Positions 32,188-42,125 of a DNA stretch of 64,000 bases are shown piece by piece. The notes below the pieces were generated by a model that was given only the letters and a program-made list of their open reading frames with translations, was not told the origin of the DNA and did no database searches. A program made the translations under genes and the position numbers. Position 1 is the first letter of the stretch, and every line of letters begins with the position of its first letter. Source of the stretch: Photorhabdus australis DSM 17609 (GTDB lineage Bacteria > Pseudomonadota > Gammaproteobacteria > Enterobacterales > Enterobacteriaceae); the NCBI RefSeq assembly GCF_000711895.1, contig NZ_JONO01000009.1, positions 1 to 64,000 of the forward strand, read 5' to 3'.

Positions 32188-32631
32188 ATGTCTTTTAAGA
32201 TAGAGAACTTGGGATTTGGCGAAGCACATATCTCAGACTTTAAGGTATCTGGCGTGGAATATACCTTGATTATAATGGAAATTATCTCAAAGGGAGATTC
32301 CTCTGTCGTTTTGCTTGAAAATTACAAACTCGGCCTAAGTCGTTTTTTTGAAGTTTCATTTGATACAAAGAACAATTTAAACAGTAACACACTATTTGCG
32401 AGGCATCCCACAAATAACCATAATCAAATGATAGGGATTATGTACGAAGTTGAAAGGCTGATTAACGAGCACTATAATGCGGTTAGTCCTAGTGGATACA
32501 TTTTGCTAGCCGCAGATGAGCGACTGAATAGGGTCTATAAACGATATATTAATCGATTTGTGACACAAAACGGTTTTACCATGACAGATAGATTAGATCC
32601 AAACGGGAGGGGTTATGTCATACATACATAA
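32188..32631 (+). CDS. Hypothetical protein, first gene of a two-gene cassette
   Basis: I take ATG 32188 (MSFKIENLGFGEAHISDF); the frame is open from a TTG at 32176. The 147-residue protein is mixed alpha/beta with a distinctive C-terminal part (SGYILLAADERLNRVYKRYINRFVTQNGF, about residues 106-134). No signal peptide or membrane segment. I do not recognise it. Its end overlaps the next ORF by 17 bases, and both precede a shared terminator, so they form one unit. A toxin-antitoxin or phage-derived origin is possible but unproven. Confidence 0.65.
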   Translation: MSFKIENLGFGEAHISDFKVSGVEYTLIIMEIISKGDSSVVLLENYKLGLSRFFEVSFDTKNNLNSNTLFARHPTNNHNQMIGIMYEVERLINEHYNAVSPSGYILLAADERLNRVYKRYINRFVTQNGFTMTDRLDPNGRGYVIHT

Positions 32632-32785
32632 TAAACAAGCTGAGAAAGAAAAGCTTGAACTCGAACAAGCTATAAATAAAAAGGCTGAACGTATGAGAGC
32701 TGCTTACAACGCCCTAAAAAAATCCGAAAAAGAGGGTACTATTCAGTATCTCAATGAAAAACGAAACTGGTACGTAGTTCGATAA
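32615..32785 (+). CDS. Hypothetical 56-aa coiled-coil protein, second gene of the cassette
   Basis: A 56-codon ORF starts at ATG 32615 behind GGGAGGGGTT, a strong binding site, and overlaps the end of the previous gene. The product is highly charged and helical (AEKEKLELEQAINKKAERM, then LKKSEKEGTIQYL), ending WYVVR. Such a small charged partner could be an antitoxin or assembly factor, but no family is recognised. The intrinsic terminator 6 bases after its stop supports it as the last gene of the unit. Confidence 0.65.
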   Translation: MSYIHNKQAEKEKLELEQAINKKAERMRAAYNALKKSEKEGTIQYLNEKRNWYVVR

Positions 32786-32791
32786 TCATTT

Positions 32792-32816
32792 AAAAAGGGG
32801 CTTTTTGCTCCTTTTT
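32792..32816 (+). terminator. Intrinsic terminator of the two-gene cassette
   Basis: AAAAAGGGGC-TTTTT-GCTCCTTTTT makes a 10-bp stem (one G-T pair) ending in a T-run. The A-run also allows function on the other strand. Confidence 0.75.
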
Positions 32817-32843
32817 CATTCCATAACAACCAGGCTAATTAAT

Positions 32844-32966
32844 TATACCCGTCATCTTTCAAGTTTCCTCTTTGTTGGCTGCGCTCACCCCGGTCACAGA
32901 GTTATCTATGCTCCCGGGAATTCGCTCCCTTGCCGTCGCGATACATCTTGAAATCTATAAGGTATA
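32844..32966. repeat. ERIC element, copy A (123 bp)
   Basis: Starts TATACCCGTCAT, contains TTGGCTGCGCTCACCCCGGTC and CGCTCCCTTGCCGTCGC, and ends AAGGTATA. This is the Photorhabdus-type enterobacterial repetitive intergenic consensus. It abuts the MITE-like repeat, sharing the GGTATA end. Confidence 0.88.
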
Positions 32967-33070
32967 TACTCAAGACACTTCAAAGTGCATGTTTGAAAAA
33001 CGATTATGTTGTTGAATTTAAATGTTTTTATGTCTGACAACTCAAGCATCTTGAAGTTCATTCGGTATAT
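32961..33070 (-). repeat. MITE-like 111-bp repeat, copy 1
   Basis: Its reverse complement matches 37141-37251 at about 108 of 111 positions. The ends are imperfect inverted repeats (TATATAC-N7-ACTTCAA-N2-TGC). No coding capacity. Together with ERIC copy A it fills most of the 32786-33181 gap. Confidence 0.85.
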
Positions 33071-33181
33071 ATTATTAAAATGACAATTAATTTAAGTCAC
33101 TTAAAATAACCAGTAAAATATATTCTTTCACTGGTTATTTAAAACTCTCTTAACGATTATCTATTAAAAAAGAAAGCGACG

Positions 33182-34474
33182 TTATTTATCTCGCTTAACA
33201 GACTCAACGGAAGATTCAATATATTGTGCTTCGGGACGAATAATACTAACCAGGCGAAAAATCAAGCTCATACCAATCCCTACAATGGTTGCCAGCGCCA
33301 TACCTTTAAGTTCAGCAACACCAATATTAATTTTCGCGCCACTGACACCAATAATAAGAATAACGGAAGTCAGGATCAGATTTTGTGCTTTATTGTAATC
33401 CACTTTGGAATCAATCAACACACGAATACCTGATGCACCAATAACCCCATAAAGCAACAGCGAAACACCGCCCATTACTGGAACCGGCACGGCCTGAATT
33501 GCTGCCGCCAGTTTACCAACACAAGAGAGCAGAATCGCCAGGATTGCCGCACCTCCAATAACCCAAGTGCTGTAAACCTTGGTAATTGCCATGACACCAA
33601 TATTCTCACCATAAGTCGTATTAGGCGTTGAACCAAAAAAACCGGAAATCACGGTTGAAAAACCATTTGCGAACATAGAACAATGCAATCCAGGCTCTTT
33701 CAACAAATCTTTCTTCACAATATTCGCTGTTACAACTAAATGACCCACATGTTCCGCTATAACAACCAGTGCCGCAGGTAGAATCGTCATAATGGCGAAC
33801 CATTCAAAACGTGGCGTATAGAAAGTGGGCAATGCAAACCACGGCGCTTCACGTACTGGTGTTAGATCGACTTCCCCCATCAAAAATGCCAGTGCATAAC
33901 CCACCAATACCCCAATCAGAATTGGGATGATAGCCAGGAATCCACGGAACATAACGGAACCAAGGATAGTCACGGCCAATGTGACCAGAGAGATTATCAA
34001 CGTTGTTGTATTAACGTCAGAACCCTCTGCCGGACGCAGACCCGCCATTTCAGCCGCAACCCCCGCAAGCTCCAAACCGATAACGGCAACAATGGCCCCC
34101 ATTGCCGCAGGTGGAAACAGCACATTAATCCAGTTCCGTCCTGCCACTTTCACAATCAGCGAAACCAAACAAAACAACACACCGCATACAATAAAACCAC
34201 CCAAAGCCAATTCATATCCTAATGGCAACAGCAATAAGACCGGCGAAATAAAAGCAAAACTTGATCCCAAATAAGCCGGAATTTTTCCTTTACAGATAAT
34301 CAAATACAATAATGTACCAATACCGTTAAATAGCAGGATCGTCGCCGGGTTGACTTTAAACAGAATCGGCACCAATACCGTCGCCCCAAACATAGCAAAA
34401 AGATGCTGTAAGCTCAGCGGAATGGTTTGTAAAAATGGAGGCCGTTCATCTACCCCAATAGTGCGACGGGTCAT
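33182..34474 (-). CDS. uraA: Uracil:proton symporter UraA
   Basis: The 430-residue inner-membrane protein matches UraA of the NAT/NCS2 family. It starts RRTIGVDERPPFLQTIPLSLQHLFAMFGATVLVP and has about 14 membrane segments. Family motifs include AEHVGHLVVTANIV (about residues 240-253, with the substrate-binding Glu) and GFFGSTPNTTYGENIGV (about 277-293). It imports uracil for Upp. It is downstream of upp on the same strand, with an intrinsic terminator in between. Confidence 0.95.
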   Translation of the reverse strand: MTRRTIGVDERPPFLQTIPLSLQHLFAMFGATVLVPILFKVNPATILLFNGIGTLLYLIICKGKIPAYLGSSFAFISPVLLLLPLGYELALGGFIVCGVLFCLVSLIVKVAGRNWINVLFPPAAMGAIVAVIGLELAGVAAEMAGLRPAEGSDVNTTTLIISLVTLAVTILGSVMFRGFLAIIPILIGVLVGYALAFLMGEVDLTPVREAPWFALPTFYTPRFEWFAIMTILPAALVVIAEHVGHLVVTANIVKKDLLKEPGLHCSMFANGFSTVISGFFGSTPNTTYGENIGVMAITKVYSTWVIGGAAILAILLSCVGKLAAAIQAVPVPVMGGVSLLLYGVIGASGIRVLIDSKVDYNKAQNLILTSVILIIGVSGAKINIGVAELKGMALATIVGIGMSLIFRLVSIIRPEAQYIESSVESVKRDK

Positions 34475-34505
34475 TTATTTATCCTCTTTAAATGCATCAC
34501 GAGCC

Positions 34506-34532
34506 AAAAAAAAGCCGACTCAAAAGTCGGCT
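34506..34532 (-). terminator. Intrinsic terminator between upp and uraA
   Basis: On the minus strand AGCCGACT-TTTG-AGTCGGCT (8-bp perfect stem) is followed by seven T. It lies after upp and before uraA, so it should limit read-through into uraA or mark the end of upp. Confidence 0.85.
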
Positions 34533-34542
34533 ATCTAACTTA

Positions 34543-35169
34543 CTATTTCGTACCAAATATTTTATCGCCAGCATCTCCCAGACCGGGAACAATGTAACCT
34601 TGCTCATTGAGTCTCTCATCAATGGAAGCGGTATACAGTTCTATATCTGGGTGAGCTTTCTCTAGCGCTGCAATACCTTCAGGTGCTGCAACCAGAACCA
34701 AAACTTTAATCGACTGACAGCCTGCTTTTTTTAGTAAATCAATAGTCGCAATCATGGAACCCCCGGTTGCCAACATTGGGTCAACAACCAGAGCCATACG
34801 TTCATCAATATTGGAGGCAAGTTTTTGAAAATAAGGGACAGGTTCTAATGTTTCTTCATCGCGGTAGACACCTACGACACTGATCCGGGCACTTGGGACA
34901 TTCTCTAATACCCCATCCATCATTCCCAGTCCTGCACGCAGAATAGGCACAACTGTTATTTTTTTACCTTTAATCTGTTCAACTGCTACCGGGCCACACC
35001 AGCCATCAATAGTGACTTTCTCCGTTTCTAAATCAGCAGTTGCTTCATAAGTCAGAAGGCTCCCAACCTCCGCAGCCAGTTCACGAAAGCGTTTGGTGCT
35101 GATATCATGCGCTCGCATCAGGCCGAGTTTATGTTTAACAAGTGGGTGTTTCACCTCAACGATCTTCAT
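34543..35169 (-). CDS. upp: Uracil phosphoribosyltransferase
   Basis: The start is ATG 35169 ([19 protein letters not shown]), the family N-terminus with GGAGAAGGTCC upstream; the frame is open further. The 208-residue enzyme converts uracil and PRPP to UMP. The PRPP loop is [13 protein letters not shown] (about residues 127-139), and the C-terminal uracil-binding region is [18 protein letters not shown]. It is divergent from purM and shares the intergenic region with the PurR box. Confidence 0.97.
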   Translation of the reverse strand: MKIVEVKHPLVKHKLGLMRAHDISTKRFRELAAEVGSLLTYEATADLETEKVTIDGWCGPVAVEQIKGKKITVVPILRAGLGMMDGVLENVPSARISVVGVYRDEETLEPVPYFQKLASNIDERMALVVDPMLATGGSMIATIDLLKKAGCQSIKVLVLVAAPEGIAALEKAHPDIELYTASIDERLNEQGYIVPGLGDAGDKIFGTK

Positions 35170-35328
35170 GGACCTTCTCCTACTGTATATCATGTCACCG
35201 GCAGACAAAAAAACCGCGAGATTATACCCTCTTTTAAACATAACACCACTATCAATCTGTTGATTCTAATCAAGGATAAACCCTTTATTACTTTCCACTC
35301 TAATATTTGAGATCCTGAACAAGGACCT

Positions 35329-35342
35329 CGCAAACGTTTGCT
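35329..35342. promoter_or_regulatory. PurR operator (PUR box) upstream of purM
   Basis: CGCAAACGTTTGCT contains the 12-bp palindrome GCAAACGTTTGC of the PurR box (consensus ACGCAAACGTTTGCGT). It lies 66 bases before the purM start and should repress purMN when hypoxanthine or guanine is plentiful. Confidence 0.9.
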
Positions 35343-35407
35343 TAGACTGATAGAATTGCTAATACTCTATCTTAATTTATCAAATGCAACCGCCTGGGGA
35401 CTTCGCA

Positions 35408-36448
35408 GTGACCAACAAAACCTCTCTTAGCTATAAAGATGCCGGTGTAGATATTGACGCTGGTAATACCTTGGTAGACCGTATTAAAGGTGTTGTAAAA
35501 CAGACCCGTCGTCCAGAAGTCATGGGCGGTTTAGGTGGGTTTGGTGCTTTATGTGCATTACCACAAAAATACCGCGAACCCATTCTGGTCTCTGGTACCG
35601 ACGGTGTTGGTACTAAGTTACGTTTGGCAATGGATCTCAAACGCCACGACACTATCGGCATTGACTTAGTTGCAATGTGCGTCAATGACCTGGTTGTCCA
35701 GGGCGCCGAACCCCTGTTCTTCCTTGATTATTATGCAACCGGGAGGCTGGATGTTGATACAGCAGCCAGTGTTATCACCGGTATCGCAGAAGGCTGTAAA
35801 TTATCTGGCTGCGCTCTGGTGGGCGGTGAAACTGCAGAAATGCCAGGAATGTATCATGGTGAAGATTACGATGTTGCTGGCTTTTGTGTTGGTGTCGTTG
35901 AAAAATCAGAAATCATTGACGGTAACAAAGTCCAGGCAGGTGATGCCCTGATCGCTCTAGCCGCCAGTGGCCCACACTCAAACGGCTATTCTCTGATACG
36001 CAAAATTCTGTCAGTCAGTAATACAAATCCAGAAGTAACAGAGCTTGAAGGCAAACCACTGGCAGAACACCTACTTGCCCCAACAAAAATTTATGTTAAA
36101 TCCATTTTATCCCTGATTGAAAAAGCTGATGTTCACGCTATTGCTCATCTGACGGGAGGGGGGTTCTGGGAAAATATCCCGCGTGTCTTGCCCGAAAATA
36201 CCCAGGCACAGATTAATGAATCCAGTTGGCAATGGCCTGCAATATTTAACTGGCTACAACAGACCGGTAATGTCAGCCGTCATGAAATGTATCGTACATT
36301 CAACTGTGGTGTCGGCATGGTAATTGCACTGCCACAAGCAGCAGCAAAACATGCTATTGAATTGCTCAATGCAGCTGGTGAGCAAGCCTGGCAAATCGGT
36401 ACAATTGCTGCACTGAAAGAAGGTGAACAACAGGTTGTTATTAAATGA
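35408..36448 (+). CDS. purM: Phosphoribosylaminoimidazole synthetase (AIR synthetase)
   Basis: I start at GTG 35408 ([19 protein letters not shown]), with CTGGGGACTTCGCA upstream; this gives 346 residues, one more than E. coli PurM. An ATG at 35384 lacks a binding site. The enzyme closes FGAM to AIR with ATP. Visible motifs: [12 protein letters not shown] (about residues 64-75), [13 protein letters not shown] (about 142-154), [17 protein letters not shown] (about 243-259). It is followed by purN with an ATGA overlap. Confidence 0.96.
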   Translation: MTNKTSLSYKDAGVDIDAGNTLVDRIKGVVKQTRRPEVMGGLGGFGALCALPQKYREPILVSGTDGVGTKLRLAMDLKRHDTIGIDLVAMCVNDLVVQGAEPLFFLDYYATGRLDVDTAASVITGIAEGCKLSGCALVGGETAEMPGMYHGEDYDVAGFCVGVVEKSEIIDGNKVQAGDALIALAASGPHSNGYSLIRKILSVSNTNPEVTELEGKPLAEHLLAPTKIYVKSILSLIEKADVHAIAHLTGGGFWENIPRVLPENTQAQINESSWQWPAIFNWLQQTGNVSRHEMYRTFNCGVGMVIALPQAAAKHAIELLNAAGEQAWQIGTIAALKEGEQQVVIK

Positions 36449-37083
36449 AAAACATCGTTGTATTAATCTCTGGCAACGGCAGCAATCTCCAGGCGGTGAT
36501 TGATGGCTGTCAACAGAATAAAATCGATGGGCGAATTTGTGCGGTATTTAGTAATAAAGCAGACGCTTACGGCTTGTTGCGAGCTAAACAGGCCGATATT
36601 CCAGCCCATGTCATCAGCCCCAAAAACTATGCAGATCGTCAAGCTTACGATGAAGCGTTGAAACACACCATTGATCAGTATCAGCCAGATTTAGTTGTCC
36701 TTGCAGGTTATATGCGCATTCTGACATCTGACTTTGTTCAGCACTACCTTGGCCGTCTACTGAATATCCATCCCTCTTTATTGCCCAAATATCCCGGCCT
36801 GCATACTCACCGCAAGGCAATGGAAAATTGTGATACAGAGCACGGGACTTCGGTCCATTTTGTGACAGAAGAGTTGGATGGCGGTCCCGTGATCCTGCAA
36901 GCCAAAGTTCCTATTTTCGCAGATGATCAGGAAGAGGACGTTATTAAACGGGTTCAAACTCAGGAACACAATATTTATCCATTAGTTATCAACTGGTTTG
37001 TCGAAGGACGCCTGAGTATGATCAATGGCAAAGCGTATTTGGATGGGAATTCTCTTCCCCCACAAGGTTACGCTGTAGAATAA
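36445..37083 (+). CDS. purN: Phosphoribosylglycinamide formyltransferase 1
   Basis: The 212-residue enzyme formylates GAR using 10-formyl-tetrahydrofolate. Motifs: [15 protein letters not shown] (about residues 5-19), LAGYMRILT (about 84-92), [18 protein letters not shown] (catalytic Asn/His region, about 104-121) and [17 protein letters not shown] with the catalytic Asp (about 134-150). A hairpin with CAGTGCTG/CAGCACTG arms follows the stop at 37106-37133. Confidence 0.96.
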   Translation: MKNIVVLISGNGSNLQAVIDGCQQNKIDGRICAVFSNKADAYGLLRAKQADIPAHVISPKNYADRQAYDEALKHTIDQYQPDLVVLAGYMRILTSDFVQHYLGRLLNIHPSLLPKYPGLHTHRKAMENCDTEHGTSVHFVTEELDGGPVILQAKVPIFADDQEEDVIKRVQTQEHNIYPLVINWFVEGRLSMINGKAYLDGNSLPPQGYAVE

Positions 37084-37140
37084 TCTATTTACTAACCGCT
37101 AATTACAGTGCTGTGGTAAGATACCCAGCACTGCAAACTA

Positions 37141-37251
37141 TATATACCGAATGAACTTCAAGATGCTTGAGCCGTCAGACGTAAAAACATTTAAATTCAA
37201 CAACATAATCGTTTTTCAAACATGCACTTTGAAGTGTCTTGAGTATATACC
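37141..37251 (+). repeat. MITE-like 111-bp repeat, copy 2
   Basis: Inverted copy of 32961-33070, about three mismatches in 111. It occupies the purN-speG gap and ends 41 bases before the speG start, so it probably supplies part of the speG leader. Confidence 0.85.
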
Positions 37252-37292
37252 ATATTAATAATATCCTTTTACTAAAAACACCGAGGTGTCAA

Positions 37293-37838
37293 ATGTCTGG
37301 TGGCTCTCATATTCCACCTGTCAGGTTACTTCCACTTGAACGGGAAGATTTGCCTTTCGTCCATCAATTAGATAACAACGCTAGCGTAATGCGTTACTGG
37401 TTTGAAGAACCTTATGAAGCTTTCGTTGAACTACGCGATCTCTATGACAAACATATCCACGACCAGAACGAGCGCCGGTTTATTATTGAGAGTTCTAATT
37501 CTAAAGTTGGATTGGTCGAACTAGTTGAAATCGACTATATCCATCGCCGGGCAGAATTCCAAATCATTATCGCTCCAACATATCAAGGTCAGGGACATGC
37601 AACCAAAGCGGCAAAACTCGCGATGGAATACGCATTTTCCGTCCTCAATCTGTATAAACTCTACCTGATTGTTGACAAAGAGAATGCCAAAGCCATTTAT
37701 ATCTATAATAAGCTGGGTTTCTGTATTGAAGGCGAATTAATAGATGAATTCTTTATTAATGGCGGTTACCGCACGGCAATTCGCATGTGTATTTTCCAAC
37801 ATCAATATTTTGCATCTAAGGCGGGAGAAAAAGCCTAA
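37293..37838 (+). CDS. speG: Spermidine N1-acetyltransferase
   Basis: Start at ATG 37293 ([19 protein letters not shown]) behind GAGGTGTCAA; the frame upstream runs into the MITE-like repeat and is not used. The 181-residue GNAT enzyme acetylates spermidine and spermine with acetyl-CoA. It has [21 protein letters not shown] (polyamine site region), the acetyl-CoA loop [12 protein letters not shown] (about residues 91-102) and YNKLGF (about 130-135). It nearly matches E. coli SpeG throughout. Confidence 0.95.
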   Translation: MSGGSHIPPVRLLPLEREDLPFVHQLDNNASVMRYWFEEPYEAFVELRDLYDKHIHDQNERRFIIESSNSKVGLVELVEIDYIHRRAEFQIIIAPTYQGQGHATKAAKLAMEYAFSVLNLYKLYLIVDKENAKAIYIYNKLGFCIEGELIDEFFINGGYRTAIRMCIFQHQYFASKAGEKA

Positions 37839-37893
37839 GCCAGCAATTATGACCGGAATTTTAGCGACTGGCAGCGACCAAATTTGATACTTT

Positions 37894-37975
37894 TATACCC
37901 AATAGATTTCAAGTTGCAGGGCGGCGGCAAGTGAACGCAGCCAACAAAGAGGCAACTTGAAAGATAACAGGTATA
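37894..37975. repeat. ERIC element with internal deletion, copy B (82 bp)
   Basis: In opposite orientation to copies A, C and D. It keeps both ends (TATACCCAATAGATTTCAAG and AACTTGAAAGATAACAGGTATA minus a few bases) and GAACGCAGCCAACAAAGAGG, but lacks the central about 40 bp. It ends 20 bases before ppk. Confidence 0.82.
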
Positions 37976-37995
37976 CTTTAACATCTGGAGTAACA

Positions 37996-40065
37996 ATGTC
38001 CCAAGACAGGCTCTATACCGAGAAAGAACTTAGTTGGTTATCATTCAACGAACGTGTGCTTCAGGAAGCGGCGGATAAGAGCAATCCATTAATTGAAAGG
38101 ATGCGGTTCTTGGGCATTTACTCTAATAATTTGGATGAATTCTACAAAGTCCGGTTTGCTGATGTAAAACGACGAATCCTGATTAATGAAGAACGAGGAT
38201 CAGCCAGCAGCGCCCGGCACGTACTGAAAAAGATTCAAACTAAAGTAGCCAAAACCGATCAAGAATTTGATGTGCTCTATAACGAATTATTGCTGGAAAT
38301 GGCCCGCAATCAAATTTTCCTGATCAATGAACGACAAATTTCACCTAATCAACAAATCTGGCTAAGACAATATTTCCGTCAACATCTGCGGCCACATATT
38401 ACTCCTATCCTGATCAACCCAGAAACAAATCTGGTTGAATTCTTGAAAGATGATTACACCTATTTGGCAATCGAAATTATACGTGGTCAAAATATTCAAT
38501 ATGCATTACTGGAGCTGCCATCAGATAAAGTTCCCCGTTTCGTTAATTTACCGCCTGAAATGCCACGCCGCCGCAAGTCAATGATCTTGCTCGACAATAT
38601 TCTACGCTACTGTCTTGATGAAATTTTCAAAGGCTTCTTCGATTATGATTCACTGAACGCCTATTCCATGAAAATGACCCGAGATTCTGAATATGATTTG
38701 GCAACAGAGATGGAATCCAGTTTACTTGAATTGATGTCATCTACATTGAAACAACGACTGACAGCGGAACCGGTAAGATTCGTTTACCAGAGGGAAATGC
38801 CAGATGAAATGGTGGAATTACTGCGTAACAAACTTGGTTTATCGAATGATGACTCCGTAATTGCTGGTGGACGCTATCACAACTTTAAAGACTTCATTAA
38901 ATTTCCCAATGAGGGAAAGAAAAACTTACTGAATAAACCATTACCGAGATTACGGCACATCTGGTTTGATAATTTCCGCAATGGTTTTGATGCCATCCGT
39001 GAACAGGATGTTCTACTCTATTATCCTTATCATACCTTTGAACACGTGCTGGAATTACTACGCCAGGCTTCTTTCGACCCGAGCGTGCTTTCCATTAAAA
39101 TCAATATTTACCGGGTGGCAAAAGATTCTCGCATTATTGATTCAATGATTCATGCTGCTCATAACGGTAAAAAAGTTACCGTTGTTGTTGAGCTGCAAGC
39201 ACGATTTGATGAAGAGGCCAATATTCACTGGGCTAAACGACTCACCGAAGCGGGAGTGCATGTTATCTTCTCCGCACCGGGGCTAAAGATTCACGCAAAA
39301 CTATTTTTTATTTCCCGTCTGGAAGGCGAAGAAATTGTTCGTTATGCCCATATCGGTACCGGTAACTTTAATGAAAAAACAGCACGTCTCTATACAGACT
39401 ATTCCCTGCTGACAGCGAATCCAAAAATTACCAACGAAGTACGCCGCGTATTCAATTTCATTGAAAACCCTTATCGTCCGGTTAAATTTGAAAATCTGAT
39501 GGTTTCGCCACAAAATTCTCGTGCCATGCTCAACCAACTTATTTCACAAGAAATAAAAAATGCCAAAGCAGCTAAACCTGCGGGGATTACGCTAAAAATC
39601 AATAACCTTGTTGATAAAGAATTGGTAGATCGTCTATACGATGCTTCAGAAGCGGGTGTCAAAATACGCCTGCTGATACGCGGTATGTGTTCACTAGTAC
39701 CCAATCAGCCAGGATTTAGCGAAAACATTCAGATTACCAGTATTGTTGACCGCTTCCTTGAACATGATCGAGTTTATGTATTTACCAATAACGGAGACGA
39801 AAAGGTCTTTCTCTCCTCTGCCGACTGGATGACCCGTAATATCGACTATCGGATTGAAGTTGCCGTCTGTCTGCTTGATCCACAGTTGAAACAACGTGTA
39901 TTAGATATTCTCGAATTGCAATTCAATGATACGGTGAAAGCCCGTTATGTCGATAAAGAATTGAGCAACCGTTATGTGCCACGGGGCAATAAACGGAAGA
40001 TCCGCGCGCAAATGGCGATTTATGATTACATAAAATCCCTCGAACAACCTGAAGCAAGAGTTTAA
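37996..40065 (+). CDS. ppk: Polyphosphate kinase
   Basis: Start at ATG 37996 ([20 protein letters not shown]) behind CTGGAGTAACA; the longer frame lies in an ERIC repeat. The 689-residue enzyme makes inorganic polyphosphate from ATP. The four PPK1 domains are present. The autophosphorylated His433 is in [10 protein letters not shown] and the second conserved His590 in [10 protein letters not shown] (E. coli 435 and 592). It forms the usual operon with ppx three bases downstream. Polyphosphate is linked to stress survival and virulence. Confidence 0.97.
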   Translation: MSQDRLYTEKELSWLSFNERVLQEAADKSNPLIERMRFLGIYSNNLDEFYKVRFADVKRRILINEERGSASSARHVLKKIQTKVAKTDQEFDVLYNELLLEMARNQIFLINERQISPNQQIWLRQYFRQHLRPHITPILINPETNLVEFLKDDYTYLAIEIIRGQNIQYALLELPSDKVPRFVNLPPEMPRRRKSMILLDNILRYCLDEIFKGFFDYDSLNAYSMKMTRDSEYDLATEMESSLLELMSSTLKQRLTAEPVRFVYQREMPDEMVELLRNKLGLSNDDSVIAGGRYHNFKDFIKFPNEGKKNLLNKPLPRLRHIWFDNFRNGFDAIREQDVLLYYPYHTFEHVLELLRQASFDPSVLSIKINIYRVAKDSRIIDSMIHAAHNGKKVTVVVELQARFDEEANIHWAKRLTEAGVHVIFSAPGLKIHAKLFFISRLEGEEIVRYAHIGTGNFNEKTARLYTDYSLLTANPKITNEVRRVFNFIENPYRPVKFENLMVSPQNSRAMLNQLISQEIKNAKAAKPAGITLKINNLVDKELVDRLYDASEAGVKIRLLIRGMCSLVPNQPGFSENIQITSIVDRFLEHDRVYVFTNNGDEKVFLSSADWMTRNIDYRIEVAVCLLDPQLKQRVLDILELQFNDTVKARYVDKELSNRYVPRGNKRKIRAQMAIYDYIKSLEQPEARV

Positions 40066-40068
40066 TTT

Positions 40069-41601
40069 ATGCCGCTAACACACGATAAGTCCACACCCAG
40101 GCCAATGGAAATTGCAGCTATCGATTTGGGTTCAAACAGTTTCCATATGGTCATTGCACGAATTGTTAACGGCGCCTTACAGATCCTTGGTCGTTTAAAG
40201 CAACGTGTTTACCTTGCTTACGGCCTTAATCATAAAAATGAATTAAGCGAAGAAGCAATGGAACGCGGTCTGGCCTGTCTTGCGTTGTTTGCTGAACGGT
40301 TACAAGGCTTTCCGGCGGACAATGTTTGTCTGGTAGGGACTCACAGCTTACGTGAAGCCAGTAACGCAAAAGAGTTTATCAGACGAGCAAAAGAAGTAAT
40401 CCCTTACCCAATTGAAATTATTTCCGGCCATGAAGAAGCCCGTCTGATCTATATGGGAGTGGAGCATACTCAACCAGAGCAAGATCGTAAACTGGTGATT
40501 GACATTGGTGGCGGTTCCACCGAATTAGTGATTGGTGAAAATTTTAACCCTTTATTGGTTGAAAGTCGCCGAATGGGGTGCATCAATTTCGCTCACCAAT
40601 TTTTTCCTGACGAAGAAATCAGTGCAGAAAGATTCAGCAGAGCACGACTTGAAGCAGCCCAAAAACTGGAAAATCTCTCATGGCAGTACCGCATTACAGG
40701 CTGGAATTCGGCACTTGGGGCATCCGGGACAATCAAAGCGGTTTATGAAGTACTGGTCGCAATGGGAGAAAAAGACGGGTTAATCACACCAGAACGACTA
40801 GAAATACTAGTCAAAGAAGTTCTTAAATTTAAAAAGGTTAAAACCCTCAGTCTGCCCGAATTATCCGATGATCGTAAACACGTTTTCGTTCCCGGTCTGG
40901 CCATCTTATGCGGCGTATTTGATGCCCTGCATATAAAAGAATTACAACTATCAGATGGCGCTCTGCGCGAAGGTGTTTTATATGAAATGGAAGGCCGCTT
41001 TCGCCATCAGGATATTCGCCAGAGAACCGCAAAAAGCCTGGCTGAGCACTATAATATCGATAGAGAACAGGCAAAGCGTGTACTTGATACAACAGAAGTG
41101 CTTTATAACCAGTGGGCAACCCAAAACTCAAAATTAGTGCAACCTCAACTCGAGGCTATTTTACATTGGGCAGCAATGTTACATGAAGTTGGGTTAAACA
41201 TTAACTTAAGCGGATTACAGCGACATTCCGCTTACATTCTCCAACATACAAATTTACCTGGCTTTAATCAGGAACAACAATTGTTACTGGCGACACTGGT
41301 TCGCTATCATCGCAAAACAATAAAACTGGACGATTTACCAAAATTCAATTTATTCAAGAAAAAACAATATTTGCCATTAATTCAAATCCTGCGCCTGGCT
41401 ACTTTACTTAACAATCAGCGCCAATCCACAACAACCCCTAAATCACTCAGGCTGGCAACTGATGATAGTCATTGGACACTCTATCTGCCTCACAATTATT
41501 TATCAGAAAATACCCTGATGCAGCTTGATTTAGAAAAAGAGCAGGACTACTGGAACAGTGTTACTGGTTGGCAACTGGAAATAAAAGAAGAATCAGCATA
41601 A
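40069..41601 (+). CDS. ppx: Exopolyphosphatase (also guanosine pentaphosphatase-like)
   Basis: The 510-residue protein matches Ppx. The ASKHA fold shows [16 protein letters not shown] (about residues 17-32), [11 protein letters not shown] (about 93-103) and [15 protein letters not shown] (about 144-158). The C-terminal HD-like part begins near residue 320 ([20 protein letters not shown]). It degrades long polyphosphate from the end. A weak binding site and the ppk stop three bases away suggest coupled translation. Confidence 0.96.
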   Translation: MPLTHDKSTPRPMEIAAIDLGSNSFHMVIARIVNGALQILGRLKQRVYLAYGLNHKNELSEEAMERGLACLALFAERLQGFPADNVCLVGTHSLREASNAKEFIRRAKEVIPYPIEIISGHEEARLIYMGVEHTQPEQDRKLVIDIGGGSTELVIGENFNPLLVESRRMGCINFAHQFFPDEEISAERFSRARLEAAQKLENLSWQYRITGWNSALGASGTIKAVYEVLVAMGEKDGLITPERLEILVKEVLKFKKVKTLSLPELSDDRKHVFVPGLAILCGVFDALHIKELQLSDGALREGVLYEMEGRFRHQDIRQRTAKSLAEHYNIDREQAKRVLDTTEVLYNQWATQNSKLVQPQLEAILHWAAMLHEVGLNINLSGLQRHSAYILQHTNLPGFNQEQQLLLATLVRYHRKTIKLDDLPKFNLFKKKQYLPLIQILRLATLLNNQRQSTTTPKSLRLATDDSHWTLYLPHNYLSENTLMQLDLEKEQDYWNSVTGWQLEIKEESA

Positions 41602-41774
41602 TGGCCTAAATTTATGAACAAAAAACACGTTCTCAAATTACCAAACTGGTTTTACTTATCAGTTTCCTAATTTTACTCGGTCGCTTTATTTATTCATCGA
41701 TTGCGGCATTGGATCATCATCAGAAAAGTAAACAGACTACACCAGAGAAAAGCAAAAATCGTCAAACGAAATAA
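41601..41774 (+). pseudogene. yfgG: yfgG homologue with in-frame stop at codon 3
   Basis: The frame encodes TRSQITKLVLLISFLILLGR followed by FIYSSIAALDHHQKSKQ, clearly homologous to E. coli YfgG (small membrane protein next to ppx). The only ATG (41601) is followed by GCC and then TAA (41607-41609); after this the frame is open to TAA at 41774 with no ATG, GTG or TTG before the membrane segment. Either the gene is dead by a point mutation, or translation begins at ATT 41610. One hydrophobic helix (about 20 residues) is intact. Confidence 0.7.
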
Positions 41775-41980
41775 AAGCACAGAAAAATATATTTCACATA
41801 AAACATTTAAAGGAAAAAATTGGAATGTATCATTGACAAACCAATAATACCAGATAGTAATAGCGTAAATAACACCATCATTGATTACACTAAATTCAAT
41901 TCGCCAAATAAGATTGGTTAATAATCTCAATCCTATTTGGGTAAAAAGTAAAATCTCGCAATATTTATTGCTAAATTATT

Positions 41981-42114
41981 TATCCTGTTAACAATTCAGT
42001 CATCTGACAAGTTGCTTCTTTGTTGGCTACACTCACTCCGGTCACATAGTTACCTATGCGCCCGGGGATTCGTTCCCTTGCCGTCGCGATGCATCTTGAA
42101 ATCCATTGGGTATA
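41981..42114. repeat. ERIC element, copy C (about 134 bp)
   Basis: Same orientation as copies A and D. Contains TTGTTGGCTACACTCACTCC, TGCGCCCGGGGATTCG and CCTTGCCGTCGCGATGCATC, ending TTGGGTATA. The left end is diverged. It lies just downstream of the nucleoside hydrolase remnant. The 41775-41980 stretch before it has nothing I can identify. Confidence 0.83.
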
Positions 42115-42125
42115 TATCATTAAAA

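Noticed and set aside
37239-37292. Longer N-terminus for SpeG from a TTG at 37239
   Set aside because: These codons lie in the MITE-like repeat; ATG 37293 has a good binding site and matches the family start.
37957-37995. Longer N-terminus for polyphosphate kinase
   Set aside because: The extra codons come from an ERIC repeat; ATG 37996 matches the family N-terminus with GGAG upstream.
41694-41930. 78-codon minus-strand ORF after ppx
   Set aside because: It overlaps the yfgG homologue, has no binding site and no recognisable family.
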